DNA from: Dichetophora obliterata | Taxonomy: Eukaryota > Arthropoda > Insecta > Diptera > Sciomyzidae | Length of the DNA: 64,000 nt | NCBI GenBank assembly: GCA_963920525.1 | Contig: OY986436.1 | Span: forward strand, 30,783,318-30,847,317 | Direction: 5' to 3' | Shown: one piece after another, positions 11,035 to 23,130 of the stretch | Layout of the letters: every line of letters begins with the position of its first letter | Numbering within the stretch: position 1 is the stretch's first letter | Translations under genes and position numbers: made by a program | Notes under the pieces: generated by a model | What the model saw: the letters and a program-made list of their open reading frames with translations, nothing else | What the model was told of the DNA's origin: nothing | Databases searched by the model: none

Positions 11035-11775
11035 TCAGATTTTTCGCATACAAATTTAATTTATAAGATTTGAAAAAAGTTAAAAAAATGTATTTATATA
11101 ATATTGTTTGTCATAAAATATATTTAAAATAGTTCATATGAAGATTTTAAAAAATTTAAGGTGTTTTTTTGGATCAAAATGTACATATGAAACCATTTTT
11201 ATATGGCAGTCCTATATAATATTCATACGTACCGTTTTATTTGAATACAAAAAGTTTATTTCAGTAAAACAAAATTTTCGATATCCATATTGTATATTTT
11301 ATTTAAAACAATAATTACATTTTAATATTCAATATTAACACAATTGTGAATTTTTTTAAAAATTAATTTTTTAATTGCAAAACCTTAAATCATAAAAAAA
11401 GGTGACTAACTAAATTATAAAAGGACTCACTTACACAAGTATGGTAAAAAACCGTTACGTAATCAAAACAATGAGAGTAAAAATTTGTTAAAATCAACAA
11501 CAACAAAAAATGTTTTATAATATATACCAAACGATGTGAAATTTCAGTACCTTTCATTTGATGCCTATTTTGTGTATGTTTTAATAAGTAAAATAAAGTT
11601 ATTGCAAAAAAACGTAATTTTTTGGAATTTTCTAAAGTTTTTTTGAAAGCCTTAACCTTGAACTCAGCAGATATAAAAAAATACGGCAACCTTAGAATTT
11701 TGTCTTCTATCACATATTCAAAGCTCATTAAAATCGGAGAGTGCCACGTGGCGACCTTTCTTTCTAAGAACCGAC
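11035..11775 (-). repeat. Right arm of the foldback, uninterrupted
   Basis: Reverse complement of the left arm. It gives the pre-insertion sequence of the left arm, since its complement reads straight across the point where the RTE entered. The open stretch on the minus strand at 11390-11728 is arm sequence and not a gene. Confidence 0.8.
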
Positions 11776-11871
11776 TTATTCTCTGACACGTTTGTTATCT
11801 TTTCGTATTATACATTCCATTGGAAAAATTTCTAATTATATAAGTATGTGATGAAAAGTTATTTTTTTCAG

Positions 11872-14051
11872 CGTATCTAAAAACAAAAGTGTTATCAAAA
11901 AATCCTTAATTTTTATTCAAACAGGTAAGGTATTGCTTTTATTTTGAACATTTCACTTGACTTTCTATTGCTCAGTGAAGTGACCACACAATAACTTCAC
12001 TGTATAAATCAAATCATAAATTATACACAATCTATAAGAGCGTATGATATACCGACAGGCAGGGGAACATACAGACGTACCGACACACAGTAAGTCATTC
12101 AGTCAGTAAGACATTTAGTCATAAAGTCAGCTAAGTAAGTAGACAAGCAGACTTGCTAGACGTAGCAGAAGCACTCGTATTAGGCAGGCTGCCAGGATGC
12201 TACCGTGATGATGATGGTGATGATGATGATGATGATGATGATAAGGAACTCCCAATCAGACATGCAAACGAATACAATTCAAAATTAATTCATTGCAGCA
12301 ACCAAGTGTAAGTGAATGTCCTTTGCATAACAATTCGAACTGGAGCAGCAGCATGACGTGATCAGGAAGAAGTTACTGTTGCTGCTGCTGAAGAGGGACA
12401 GCAAAATGAATGATTGCACTGCGTGGGACGAGAGGTTGCAACATGTTGGGCAAACCAATAAAAGTTGACAAAATATACACAAAGGATGCGTTTGTAGCAT
12501 GTTGTTGCAATGTGTAGAATCTGTTATTGTCATTGTTGTAGCTGAACTAGTTGTTGTTGTTGTTGTTGTTTGTGCAGTTGTTGTGGTTATCCTGTTTTTG
12601 TGTTAGCTTAATTCAAAACCAAACTTTTAATGTTCTTAACCTTAAAGTGCAGCTTATTGGCAGCCCTCAATGAATTATTTCCTGCAAGTTGTTGACATTT
12701 GTTTGTGCTGATGTTGTTGTTCTTGAAGTTGTCTGATTTTTACTGCCTGCAGTCGGTTAAAAATATCGAAAATTATTGTTGACAGCAAAACATTGTCTAT
12801 ATATGTTTAAGTTCAATAGCAGTTCGTCCTGTAATTAACTTTGAAGTTTTATAGATTTTTCACATATTGGACATGCTTCACTTTCAGCTACATTATAAAC
12901 ATAAGAATTTTCAACTTTAACATATGCTTCACAATATCCTTGTTTAATAGTATTTTCTATAGACACGATAGCATGTTGAGTAAAATTTAATACTTTTGCT
13001 TTGCGTGGTGGTAGTTATTTGGTTTTTTGCTCTCAATTTTAAATGTTGTGAATTTTTCCAGCTGACAAATTGCAGTCTCGATTATATTTTATTTGTTTTA
13101 TTTGCTTGCATTAGTTATTATTTTTGTTGTTATTGTTGTTAAGTGCATGTCGTGTGCCGTTTATGTGATAGCTTGTATTTCTATGCTCTATGTTTATAAT
13201 GCTTGTAGTACAAAATGTAATGTGAGCCAAATAATTTATTGCAAAATATTGATTGATTTGCGCGCGCTTCGATTTGAGCAGTTCTTATTCAAGAATACAA
13301 GTAGTAAAGTGTTGGTTGTATTTTTTGAATGTAGTTTAGGTGAGACACACAGTCTATAAAAATCTCAACAAAGTAAGCATACTGCTTAAATGTTTACTGT
13401 GTTACGAGCTTGCTTTGAGCTTTTTGTTGAATTATTTGCTTTTATTTCAAAGCTGAATATATTCCTGATTGTTCAGAAAAAGCTATAAGATCAAAAAAAC
13501 AGTTTAGTAAGAGTCTTATTAGAATTTGAATATGAATACAACTCAGGATTTTCTCTTAAATTACTTAAATTGTTTGATTGCTATAAAGGCTATAAAGTGT
13601 TTTTATTTTTTAATTTAATCTAGTTTAAAAGGCGGCTTATTACTTCCCAGTTGTAGGAACATGTTTGAACAACGTGCTGAAATGCAAAAAGTTGTTTGCA
13701 TTTAATTGGACCTTCCATTTGAAAATTAATTTTGCGTGAAAAGCGTTTATTGTTTGAAACATCTAACTGATAAGTTCATTTTTGTTTTGAAGACGCGAGT
13801 GTAACTCATTTAACCCTGGATAATCAATGTTAGTCGTTTCGACTAACACTGCTCACTTTTACAACTAAGCAACAGCTTACAACTTTTTTTCTCTCATCTG
13901 ATCGTGTTCTCTATCCATATTGTAGTAACCACAATAGTTTTTAAGCTGCCCTCGTTGTGTTCGGATGTGTTTGGCTTTTAAATTGGATGGTGTGAATCTC
14001 TTTATAAATTTAGTGTACGTCGAAGTGACTAACATTGGCTTTAACGTAACT
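11872..14051. other. Non-coding DNA with triplet microsatellites
   Basis: No gene recognised. It holds a GAT/GATG run at 12205-12243, a GTT run at about 12551-12571, and CAG/CTG-rich patches near 12340-12400. Short AAGTCA/TCAGT-like repeats lie at 12085-12150. The short open frames here are low-complexity and not convincing. Confidence 0.6.
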
Positions 14052-14703
14052 TTTTATACCCCCACGCATACTGTGTAGGGGTATATTAACTTTGTCACTC
14101 CGTTTGTAACGCTAATAAGAAGACGTGGTAGGTATAAAAAAAAATATGTATTTTTGATCAGCATTACCTCCTGAGTCGATTTAGCTATGTCCGTCTGTCC
14201 GAATATTCGTTTGTCGACACCATTAGAGCCGCAATTTGTAAGCTTTCGTAATGAAATCAAAAATACATGCTTATATTAAAAAAGCGAAGATAAAATTCGG
14301 GAATGAGCAAAATAGGATGAACACCATGGCTACCTTCCAAACGAAGTGACTTTATCAAATCGGTTTCTCTTAAAATGCAACAAAAATTAATATATGAACT
14401 TAGCATTTTGCACATTAGCTTTGGAACAAAATATTCACCACATATTTGAAATTTGTCAAAATTGGATGAAAACCACGCCCACCTCACACACAAAGTGGCG
14501 TAATCATAATACAAAACCTTCATTAATTCTACAAAATGATGGTTTAAACTTGATATTTTACACATAAGCTTTGATAATTAGGATGAACTCTGAGTTTAAA
14601 ATTTTGTATATTTGGATAAAAACCATGCTCCATAAAAGTGGCGGTATCAAAATTATACAACATTGACAACTTCGTATATACTGAAATAAGGATGTGGGGG
14701 TAT
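14052..14703. repeat. Dispersed non-coding repeat with about 150-bp monomers, copy 1
   Basis: It begins TACCCCCACGCATACTG near 14055 and closes with GTGGGGGTA near 14694, so the ends are inverted. It then carries TTTGTAACGC, 'TTGATCAGCATTACC', 'GTCGATTTAGCTATGTCCGT' and three units led by 'GGATGAA.ACCA.GC' near 14309, 14459 and 14611, spaced about 150 bp. The same order recurs at 28440-29200. This layout is common in fly genomes, but I do not know a secure family name. Confidence 0.7.
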
Positions 14704-15084
14704 TTTAATTTCGATACAGTTGAAGTTAATTCCTTTGTTGTAGGAATATTGTGTTTTGGTTATAAGTTTGTTATAGTGCTGCAGCAAATTGTGTCTCTTG
14801 TGCTAAACAATTGATTTAAACTTTTTTATTTTAATAATTATAAATAATGCTTTATTCGTATAGTGATAGAAGAGCCTTTTAAGTTTTCTATATTTATTTA
14901 CTATTTTTTTTTTTCAATAATCTTATCTGATATATCTCGAACTGATGAAATAAGTAGCTTATGAAAATATGTAAAAAATAAAAAAAAACAAGGACCAATA
15001 TTATTGTTTTTTGATTTCTAGTAAAATATACATAGTTTTACCATTTTCGACAGCTTTCAATGTATTTATGTACAAGCAGCTCCT

Positions 15085-15394
15085 CTATAACTAGTTTTGG
15101 AGCATGTTAGTCGAATTGTTTCGTTCTTTGGAGCGAAGCGGTTGGCATGAATGTTTTTGCCTGTCTGCTACCTTCAGTTTTCCTCCTCTCAGAAGTGCCT
15201 CTCTGTTAAGCCACATAATAATGTTATGACGCATAGTGCCCAATGGTACCCCGCAGAATGGTTCTGGGCCTATGAAGAAACTTACAGCTCCTTTCCTGGC
15301 TAGTTCGTCCGCAATCTCGTTTCCTAAATAGCCGATATTGCCTGGTACCCAAATTAGATGGACTCTGTTATTGGTAGACACTTTGATAAGTACA
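15085..15394 (-). pseudogene. I/LOA/R1-type LINE, 3' part (RNase H C-terminal half)
   Basis: Reads 'NNRVHLIWVPGNIGYLGNEI' followed by 'ADELARKGA', the C-terminal RNase H block with the conserved WVPG..G..GNE..D pattern, then a poorly conserved tail. It continues 16690-18935 on the same strand; the gap is filled by an inserted inverted-repeat element. Confidence 0.85.
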
Positions 15395-16689
15395 CAGAGA
15401 AAACAACATTTTAAAAGTGGCAGAAACGAGCTACTTTTAAAAACGTTTAACCCAGGTTTTGCACTTCTAACGTTTATTTTTACTTTAAAAACGAACATTT
15501 AAAAATGAAATAGTAAAACGTTTATTTTTATTTTAAAAACGAAAATTTTAAAATGAGATTCTAAAATGCTCGTTTGATTTTTAGCAATAGACATTTTAAA
15601 ATGCTACAGTAAAACGTTTAGTTTCATTTTAAAAACGAAAATTTTAATATGAAATTCTAAAATATTCGTTTGATTTTTAACAATAAATCTTCTCAAATGC
15701 AATAGTAAAACGTTTATTTTCATTTTAAAAACGACTATTTTAAAATTAGATGCTAAAATATTCGTTCGACTTTTAACAATTAACATGTTAAAATGCAATT
15801 ACCAATATTTTAAAAACGAAAGTTTTCATTATTTCCCATTAATTGAAAAAATTCACAGAAATTCCCATTTTCTTTATTAATCAAAAAACCGTTTTATTGG
15901 TTTTCAAAATTACAGTTTTATTTCATTTATTTTGTCATCAGCTATGTCCGTCTTGTTTAAATTTTTTAAGATGTGATACTGTATGCCAGCGTCTATAAAA
16001 AATACAGAATTTTGTCAATATTATTAATTTTATTTTCAATACTTACCTTTTATTTGGGGCAGCAAATGCACCAACTCAAACTCTTTCATTATTTTCTTGC
16101 AGGCAGTTTAAGTGATGATATCAAAAATGAAAAATATTTTATTTTCTGAACAAATTTCAAATACATAAGTCAATGAAACATATATAACAAACAATTCGTT
16201 ATTAACAAGTGTTTTAAAACAAAGTATATGAAACCAACACCCCCACTTGAGTTGTATTTATATATTTATATATTCATTTTACTATATCATGGTAAAACGT
16301 TCGTAGTTGTTTTAAAAACGTTTCGTTTCAATTTTCTCCTTACAAAATGTGCGTTTTCATTTTTGTATTGCGTAAAATGTTTTTAAAAATATATATTTTA
16401 ACCTACTAAATTATAGAAAAACATTCGTAGTTGTTTTAAAAACGTTTCATTTTACTTTTCTATTTTAAAATGTGCATTTTCATTTTTGTATGACGTAAAA
16501 TGTTTTTAAAAATTTTCATTTTATACTACTTTGTCATGTAAAACATTTTTAGTTATTTTAAATCGTTTTGTTTGACTTTTCTTTCCTAAAATGTGTGTTT
16601 TAATTTTTGTATGGTGTAAAATATTTTTAAAAATATTGATTTTACTTAACGTTTTTAAAATAAGCGTTTTTGATTTTGTTTTCTCAGTG
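15395..16689. mobile_element. Inverted-repeat element inserted in the LINE RNase H
   Basis: Left end CACAGAGAAAACAAC at 15395 mirrors the right end ending TTGTTTTCTCAGTG near 16687, flanked by TA on both sides. The interior is built from imperfect tandem units of about 110 bp around 'TTTTAAAAACG' and 'TAAAACGTT': on the left near 15440-15790 and on the right near 16290-16680, largely in opposite sense. The middle, 15830-16240, is plain AT-rich DNA. No transposase. A Tc1/mariner-type non-autonomous element is one reading of TA flanks with short TIRs. Confidence 0.7.
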
Positions 16690-18935
16690 TAGCTGCAGGC
16701 AATTTCATGCAAATTTGGACGTGATTTTATATGCGCTAAGTGCAAGTAGAGCAGCTTTGCTGTCAGAGTGAATGTAAATGTTTTTGTTCCTAGTGGGACT
16801 GTTTACATACTGTCTTAGGCAGATATCAATTGCATGGACTTCAGCTTGAACGACTGAGTTACCTGTTCTCATGCTGGCATATATAGATTTTCGCTGCCTT
16901 GAGCAAAAAAAGCCAGCTCCCACGCCTTCATTTGTCTTTGAGCCATCAGTATACCAGGCTTGATAGTCACCAGTAAACCCTGGTCTTTCTGTTTCCCATG
17001 TGGTTCTGTTTGGGAAGGAGACTTGGAAGTTTTTGCAGAATTAGTATTTTGGGAGGCAGAGATCGCAGGGTAATAACCTTAGATTCTATTCCTTAGTTTT
17101 TTTCGTCTAATAACGCTGGGTGAGTGTTACTTGGTACATACAAATTGTTGTCAATGATGAGCCTGACTATGAAGATCAGGCTTATTTCTTGACAAAAGTA
17201 TGTAATAGTGGTATACCAAGCAAAATCTCCAAAGCAGCAGTTGGAGCAGTACGCATCGCTCGTGTGATACAGACACAAGTAATAGCTGCAACTTGCTGAG
17301 CTTGGCTTGAGCTGTTTTTTGGATCGTCTTACTCCACTATATTAGTGCAGCATATAAGACGATAGGTCTCGTGATGGAAGTATACATCCACATGGCTTGT
17401 TTGGAACTTAGGCTCCAGTTTTTACCTATACAACTTTTGCTGAATCATAATGGGGCTTTTGCTTCGTTTATGGTGTTGTTTAGGTATGGGTTCGATATAA
17501 GTTTATCATTAAGCGTTACACCTAAGTATTTGACTTATTTTGAGAAGTTTATAGTTTCAATAAAAAGAGTAGGTTTAGTTAGATTTTCTCTAACTCTTTT
17601 CCTGGTGAAGACGATGATGTTGGTTTTCTTAGGGTTTACATTGAGCCCTGTTTTCCTGCACCATTTAGCTTCTATGTTTAGTGCTCTCGGGAAGAGATAC
17701 GAAAAAGTATCCTCGTATTTTCCTCTGATAAGGATCACGATGTAATCAGCGTAAGCCTCCACATCGAAGCCATTTGAGCTAAGAAGTTCTAAGAATTCAT
17801 CAACTTCAATGGATCACAATATTGCAGATAGAACTCCTCCTTGTGGACAACTTTTTGCGGCGAGTACTCTGAGTTCCGCCGTGCCCAAATTTGATTTCAT
17901 ATATCTGAATTTCTGTATTCTGAATTGAGTACTTGTTGTTCCATCAACACCTTTGCGCTGAATGCATTCGCTTATATAAGCGTATTCGGTGTTATCAATT
18001 TTCTTCAATTTCTTGGAAGCACCCGAATGCATATTCTTTGTTCCCCAGTCATTTTCCAATTTTTTTTGTAAGGATGGTCTATAATGCAGCGGGTAGTCTA
18101 TAAGATAACCCTCTCTGATGTGCCGATCAACAATTTTCTATTAAATAATTTCTTTTTTTAATTTAAATTTTTTATAAAAATTTTCTTTCTTCTTCATAGT
18201 TTTTAGAAGAAAGGAAGTGAGGCTTATTGGTCTATAAGATTTTGGTAGATCAGATCACTGCTCGTTTCGGGAATAAATCTAACAATAACCTCTCTCCAGC
18301 AATAAGGAATAGTACCCCATGCGAAGCTTATCTTAAAAATAGCGATAAGGAAGGGCATTAGTGCTACAAGGCTAACTTGAAAGAGTGCAGGTAAGATCCG
18401 CTCCGGCTGCCTTGTATGGGTGGAATGTATGAGAGCCCAGTTTATCCTCTCCTCGTTAAAGATTGGTCTGGATAATCTCCGAATCTATTACGTTTGGTCT
18501 TCTTTGCCCTGCGTGTAATGGGTTCGTTGGAGTTTCAGTCAATGTAGTAGAACCCGGAAAATGGGTATCAGCAAGTAGCTGTAGAGTCTCAAGGTGATCA
18601 TTTGTGAATATACCATTCGGTCTCCTGAGCAGACCGATTAATAGTATCAGTTTTAGATAGGACTCTGTGGATTTTTGCACTACTGGTCGTGTACTTGAAA
18701 CTTTCACTGAAGGATTTCCATGAGTTCCTCTTTGCACTTCTAATCTGTTTATTATAGCTAGTCAGGTCTTCTCTATAGCTGTCCCAATCACCAGTTGATT
18801 TAGCTCTATTAAATAGTTTCCTAGTTTCGGTCCTAAGTTTAGGAAATTTCTTGTTACACCAAGTAGTGTGCCTATTTCCAGATTTTTTGGTCTCTGGGTA
18901 GACTTGATGGTGAAATATCGCCGTACTCAACATTT
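16690..18935 (-). pseudogene. I/LOA/R1-type LINE, reverse transcriptase and RNase H N-terminal half
   Basis: From high to low coordinate: a pre-RT segment 'RKLFNRAKSTGDWDSYRED' (about 18830) with 'HFPGS' near 18555; RT with 'CPQGGVLSA' near 17830; the catalytic box reads 'EAYADYIVILIRGK' near 17745, so the second Asp of YADD is Tyr; then 'GLNVNPKKTNIIVFTRKR' near 17625, thumb fragments near 17400-17550, and RNase H 'VVQAEVHAIDICLRQYVNS' plus 'IYIHSDSKAALLAL' near 16760-16860. Stops and frameshifts are frequent. Gag-like ORF1 and endonuclease are missing, so the copy is 5'-truncated. RNase H continues at 15085-15394. Confidence 0.85.
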
Positions 18936-19027
18936 CAGTACCAATATTTTTGAGAAATTTTTTGAATTGGCAATGGTTAAGTCCCCGGGCTCATACAAAA
19001 TGTTTATTCTTACTCATATAAATATAT

Positions 19028-20136
19028 ACACGCAGAGAAAAGACATGGTTGAGACATGATTACTGCAATAATAATTTTTTTACTAAAATTATTGCATTAT
19101 TTCTGCAAACACAAATGTTTGCCTTAATAAAGTCATTATTTACTAATGGTGGTACCAAAAATAACATTTTAGTTGAAATCATAACATTGTTGAAATCGTC
19201 AACATACTATGATTGCCTCAACTATTAGTTGCAACAAAAATGTTGTAGTTCTGTCAACCATGATAAATGTGAATATTATTATAAAGACAAACATATTAGA
19301 ATTTTGAATGTTTGTCTGAACTGTTCCTTGCTTGTTGGCAAACGAAGCAGAACATAACCAAAAATCGAAAGAATTTATTGTGTCTGCACAGTTTGCAGAA
19401 AAACTTTTACTTCATTCAGACACAATAAGTTTTATCGATTCCTGGCTATGTGCTGTTTCGTTTGTCAACTGTTCAATTGTTGTGTTTTGTTTTAAATCAC
19501 CTAATCCTAAAAACAGCACGCAGAAAAGTGACATTTTCGACTTTAATTGTAGCAAACATGTTTCTTTTTACCGTAAACATATTTCGCAATTCTGACCATA
19601 TTTTGTTTATCACAAATATTGCTATTTTTGTGACAATGCACTTAATGTACCATGTTTATGAATGGCATTAGTCAGGCGAGCGGTAGTAACGGCTGTGGCC
19701 TACTGGTAGTGTGCGTGGCTCGTAAGCGACAAAGCCGCGGTTCAAACCCCAGCTCGGACAGAAAATTTTATCAAACAAATTTTTCAATTCAATTAATATT
19801 TCTGTTTAGCCTAGTCACAATGGCAAACCTAACCTTTGGAGATATCTTAATTAATAGCTGTGGAAATTGGAGTGCATGAAAAAAATAGTATTCAATTATA
19901 TTCTGGATCCTAAAAATAAATTCATAATATAGTTGTTGCAATCATTCTATTTTTGACCCAATAAGAGAATAATGATTGTTTCAATAATATTTTGGTTTCT
20001 ACAAAAAAGTTCCTTTTCTAAATATGGTCAAAGAAAATACAATATGTTTAAGAACATGTTAGCAACAATCATAATCAGAATCATACTATAATCCTCATAA
20101 AACATGGTTGTTGCAACTATGTTTTTTCTCTACGTT
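19028..20136. mobile_element. TIR element about 1.1 kb, with internal tRNA-like block
   Basis: Left end ACGCAGAGAAAAGACATGG (19030) matches the reverse complement of the right end, ACGTAGAGAAAAAACATAG, over about 22 bases. Subterminal sequence is rich in 'GTTGCAAC' and 'AATCAT' words. It sits just beyond the 5' edge of the LINE. No transposase is visible; short open frames at 19332-19880 do not resemble proteins I know. Confidence 0.6.
19691..19765 (+). ncRNA. tRNA-like sequence with A and B boxes
   Basis: TGGCCTACTGGTAGTGTGC at 19696-19714 fits a Pol III A box with a D-loop, and GGTTCAAACCC at 19739-19749 fits a B box, 43 bases apart. A complete cloverleaf with an acceptor stem is not evident, so this looks like a tRNA-derived promoter (SINE head or tRNA relic) and not a working tRNA gene. 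A second such block lies at 48600-48670. Confidence 0.5.
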
Positions 20137-21471
20137 TAGGCTTTTCCGAATAAGTTTTTTTGCTGCACTTTATCCTAAGGGAAAAATGTATTAGATTTAC
20201 GCAAAAACGTATTTAATTTATCAAAAAAACAGGGTTGTTTTTGAACCAATAACGCATTTGCATAAAACAAATACGGAAATATTTAACATTAATTTAAATA
20301 TGTTTTTTATTTAAATTATGCACGCATTTCATTTAAGCTTTTTAAATTTCGTTTGAAAGTGAAAGGCGAAATCAAAAAAACAAACCTAACTTAAATTCAA
20401 ATACGCAAAAACAACGTGTTGTGAAAAAATATTTTATTTATCCACGTAAGTAATTAAATTGGATTTATGCAGGGGCGTGAATAGTTTTAATATTAATTTT
20501 TTTCTAACGGTGTACAATGGTACTTTATCAAACGAGAGTTTTTGACTGAAACAGCAAACGTTCCAAGCATTTCTTTATTCTAAATTAAAAAAATGGTACT
20601 ACGTATGGGCCTTATATCAATAACAATAATATAAAATAACATAGTTTTTGAATTTGGAAACAAACATTGCTTTTTATTAAATGAAAATATTTTGTTGTTC
20701 AAAGTTTAGTGGACTTGACGAAAATCCGACATAGATCCGACAAGCTATGAACTAATGTTATGATTCCAAAATTATTTTCATGGCAATAAAGCTAACGATA
20801 GTTTACTTTCATCAAGGGCGTACACAGGGAGGGGAGAGATGGGCAGCTGCTCCCCCTACAGTGTGTCGGAAACTTTTTTAATATAATTAAGTTTGTTTTA
20901 AAATGTGTCTTTAGAAATACTTAAACTTTAAACAAAATAAATAAATTTCTTATTCGCATGTAGTTTTTTAGGATTTTCTATAAAATCATTTAAAATAATA
21001 ATATTTTTGGAAGACTTTAATAAACTTAAAAAAACTCTAATTTGAAGCATGCCTTAAGCACCACCATTACGTTTTTACTTTTCTACAATATGTTTGAACT
21101 GATGAAGTTTCACGTGTTCGTCAAAATGGCATACTGCATTTTGGTCACACACTAGCAACAACATAACATCAACAACACTACAAAGCAGCATAGCGCATCA
21201 TTCATCGTGAGTTACTCCTGTTAATTTTTTTTTATTATTATTAATTCATTCTCAAATAATTTTTATTTCACACATGAAAAGTAAAGTAAATCGTATTATT
21301 TAAGTTCGTTATTATTTCTAACATATTGAATTGTTTACTTTATTGTCATCTTTGTGCTATTATTTTATATAAAACTAAGTAAATACCGGTAATCAGTATT
21401 TAATTAACAATTGGAATATTTTAGTGATGATAAAAATTGTATTATTTAAGTTAGCTCTGTATTAACTTAAG
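20137..21471. other. AT-rich non-coding DNA; possible hAT end near 20814
   Basis: No gene seen. The G/C-rich patch 'GGGCGTACACAGGGAGGGG' near 20816 resembles the start of hAT/ZMYM-type elements and could be the left end of the remnant at 21753-22240. This is inference from appearance only. Confidence 0.4.
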
Positions 21472-21615
21472 GGGGGTTCAAATTTGCCTACATGCCTCAT
21501 TTTTTGTAATCAAGTTTGTTATAACAAAAGACACAATATTTTTTAGCTTAATTTTACAATAAGATTAGCAACTTAATTACAAAATATGAGGCATGTAGGT
21601 CAAATTTGAACCCCC
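21472..21615. mobile_element. Short hairpin MITE, 144 bp
   Basis: GGGGGTTCAAATTTG plus CCTACATGCCTCAT at 21472-21500 is repeated inverted at 21586-21615, with about 45 paired bases in all and one single-base gap. The loop is about 50 bases of AT-rich DNA. The arms are almost identical, so the hairpin is recent or maintained. Confidence 0.75.
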
Positions 21616-21752
21616 GCGTATATCAAGAATACTTTGAAGTATAACGCAATGAAGCAGATTCTTGCAAGCCGTTTTAATATTTTAAATTACAAATATTTTA
21701 GATTTAATTTCAATAATTTTAGGCCATTTTTATAGGCAATTTTTATTGATTT

Positions 21753-22240
21753 GTGGGTGGTAAAAAGGGGGTGTGGGAAACTTTACACTTACAAAACAAA
21801 TCAAAAAATGCTTATCAAAAAAATATACATGAATACTGTACTTCTTACGCATCGTCAAATGTGCACAAAGAGACTACACAATCTCAAAAGTTGTTATCAG
21901 AAGAAATACCAGTTGATGTGCAGATAAAAAGAGGGCATAAAAACATATTTCAGAAAATAGATAATTTTGAAAATTAGTTTTTTTCACAATTAAAATTTGT
22001 GGAACTCAATATCTTCCTCTTCGTGGAAAGTTGAGTGATGAAGGTAATAATATTATACTATCGACTCTTAGAGCTTAAGAGAAAGCTTATATTTAACAAT
22101 TTTTGGAAATTTTACTGGCAATGCCCTGTACAATAGCAACGGTAGAGATATCCTTTAGCCCGTTAAGAAGAGTAAAAACATGACTGAGAACATGACGATG
22201 ACGAAAGCTCGCCTGAATGGTAGGGGAAACGTTTTCATAT
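21753..22240 (+). pseudogene. hAT-superfamily transposase remnant (dimerisation region)
   Basis: Near 22115-22180 the translation reads 'LLAMPCTIATVEISFSPLRR', a decayed form of the hAT C-terminal block '(M)P.(S/T)..AERSFS.LRRIKT'. Further on comes a broken 'R.T...RLN' near 22190-22215. The upstream 74-codon frame 21753-21977 includes 'QKLLSEEIPVDVQIKRG' and may be a degraded TTF-type/zinc finger hAT N-terminus, but that part is weak. Stops and frame changes throughout. Confidence 0.6.
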
Positions 22241-22319
22241 TATAACACTAAATTTATAAATACAACAATTGTTCATCGATTTTTGTATGTTAAGTGCGCA
22301 TCAGAGTTGGGCGTCGTGC

Positions 22320-23130
22320 ACTAAATTTGCAGTTTCAGCTTACATGTACTGATAGTGTAAAATTATTCTCTATCTTCTATTGTTTTTGACTGCTGAATTG
22401 AAAAATAAAAGCCTCACTATACATGAGTGATAGTGATAGTGAAAAATTTCTCACTCAAATTCATGTAAGAATAGTGGAAAAAAAAAATGTTTACAGCTTA
22501 GTGCGAAATTTTTCTTTTGCACTGAATAAATATTGTAAAAAATACTTACACTAATAGTGGTAAAGCACAGAAAGTTATCACTCAATTGAAAAAAAAACAG
22601 TAACAGTTTACTTGTAATATTGAGTATTTAAATATTACACCGAAATTTGTATGTGTCTATGCTATTCTTTGTAAAATATAAAAATATTAAGTAAAACAAT
22701 AAAAATAAGCTATGCTAACAATTACTTGCAATTTAACTTTCATGAAACTATTATTTTAAATAACACCAATTTTATATAAAGTGTCTATCTGATCCTAGCT
22801 TGGTGATACTCATTCAGAGCTGTTGTTGTTTTGTTCGTAAACATATATGACCAGAAGCTCGAAAAATAGTTTTTCATAATTATAGATTTTTTTTTTTTAA
22901 TTCAAGTCTAACTGAAATAGTTTTAAAACCAGTCATATTTGAAAGTTGAGTGGAAAAACTTTCAATTGCAGCTTTCATTTAGTGGCTGTTCAAATTTTGC
23001 ACTATTTGAGTGTAGTGTAGATTTAGTAACTACCACTCAATTTAGTTATAGTGCAACAATATAGCACTACCACTAAAATCCCTAGTGATAGTGAAGATTT
23101 GCTTCACTTCCTAGTTGAAACTGTCAAAAC
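22320..23130. repeat. Region rich in 'GATAGTG' words with weak inverted ends
   Basis: TGATAGTG/CACTATCA words recur near 22350, 22430, 22550, 23000 and 23080. 'CAGTTTCAGCT' near 22330 faces 'TAGTTGAAACTG' near 23113. It may be an old inverted-repeat element, but the match is short. Confidence 0.3.

Larger units (their letters stand above)
6699..11871. mobile_element. Large foldback (long inverted repeat) element, about 5.2 kb including a nested LINE
   Basis: Left arm 6790-7315 plus 9640-9845 is the reverse complement of right arm 11035-11775 with many scattered substitutions, about 730 bp per arm. Landmarks: 'AGGTCTCCACGTGTCAC' near 6808 pairs with 'GTGCCACGTGGCGACCT' near 11741; 'GGCATCAAATGAAAGGTACT' near 7001 pairs with its complement near 11548; 'CTGCCATATAAAAGTGG' near 9664 pairs with 'CCATTTTTATATGGCAG' near 11195. 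Outer ends may be CTGAAAAAAA at 6699 and TTTTTTTCAG ending 11871. The AT-rich loop 9846-11034 has no recognisable gene, so the element is non-autonomous or its gene is lost. Confidence 0.8.

Noticed and set aside
12285..12533. Cys/Ser-rich minus-strand frame resembling a small secreted peptide
   Set aside because: It is the antisense of CAG/GCA-type triplet repeats.
19691..19765. Functional tRNA gene
   Set aside because: A and B boxes are present, but no convincing acceptor stem or anticodon arm could be drawn.
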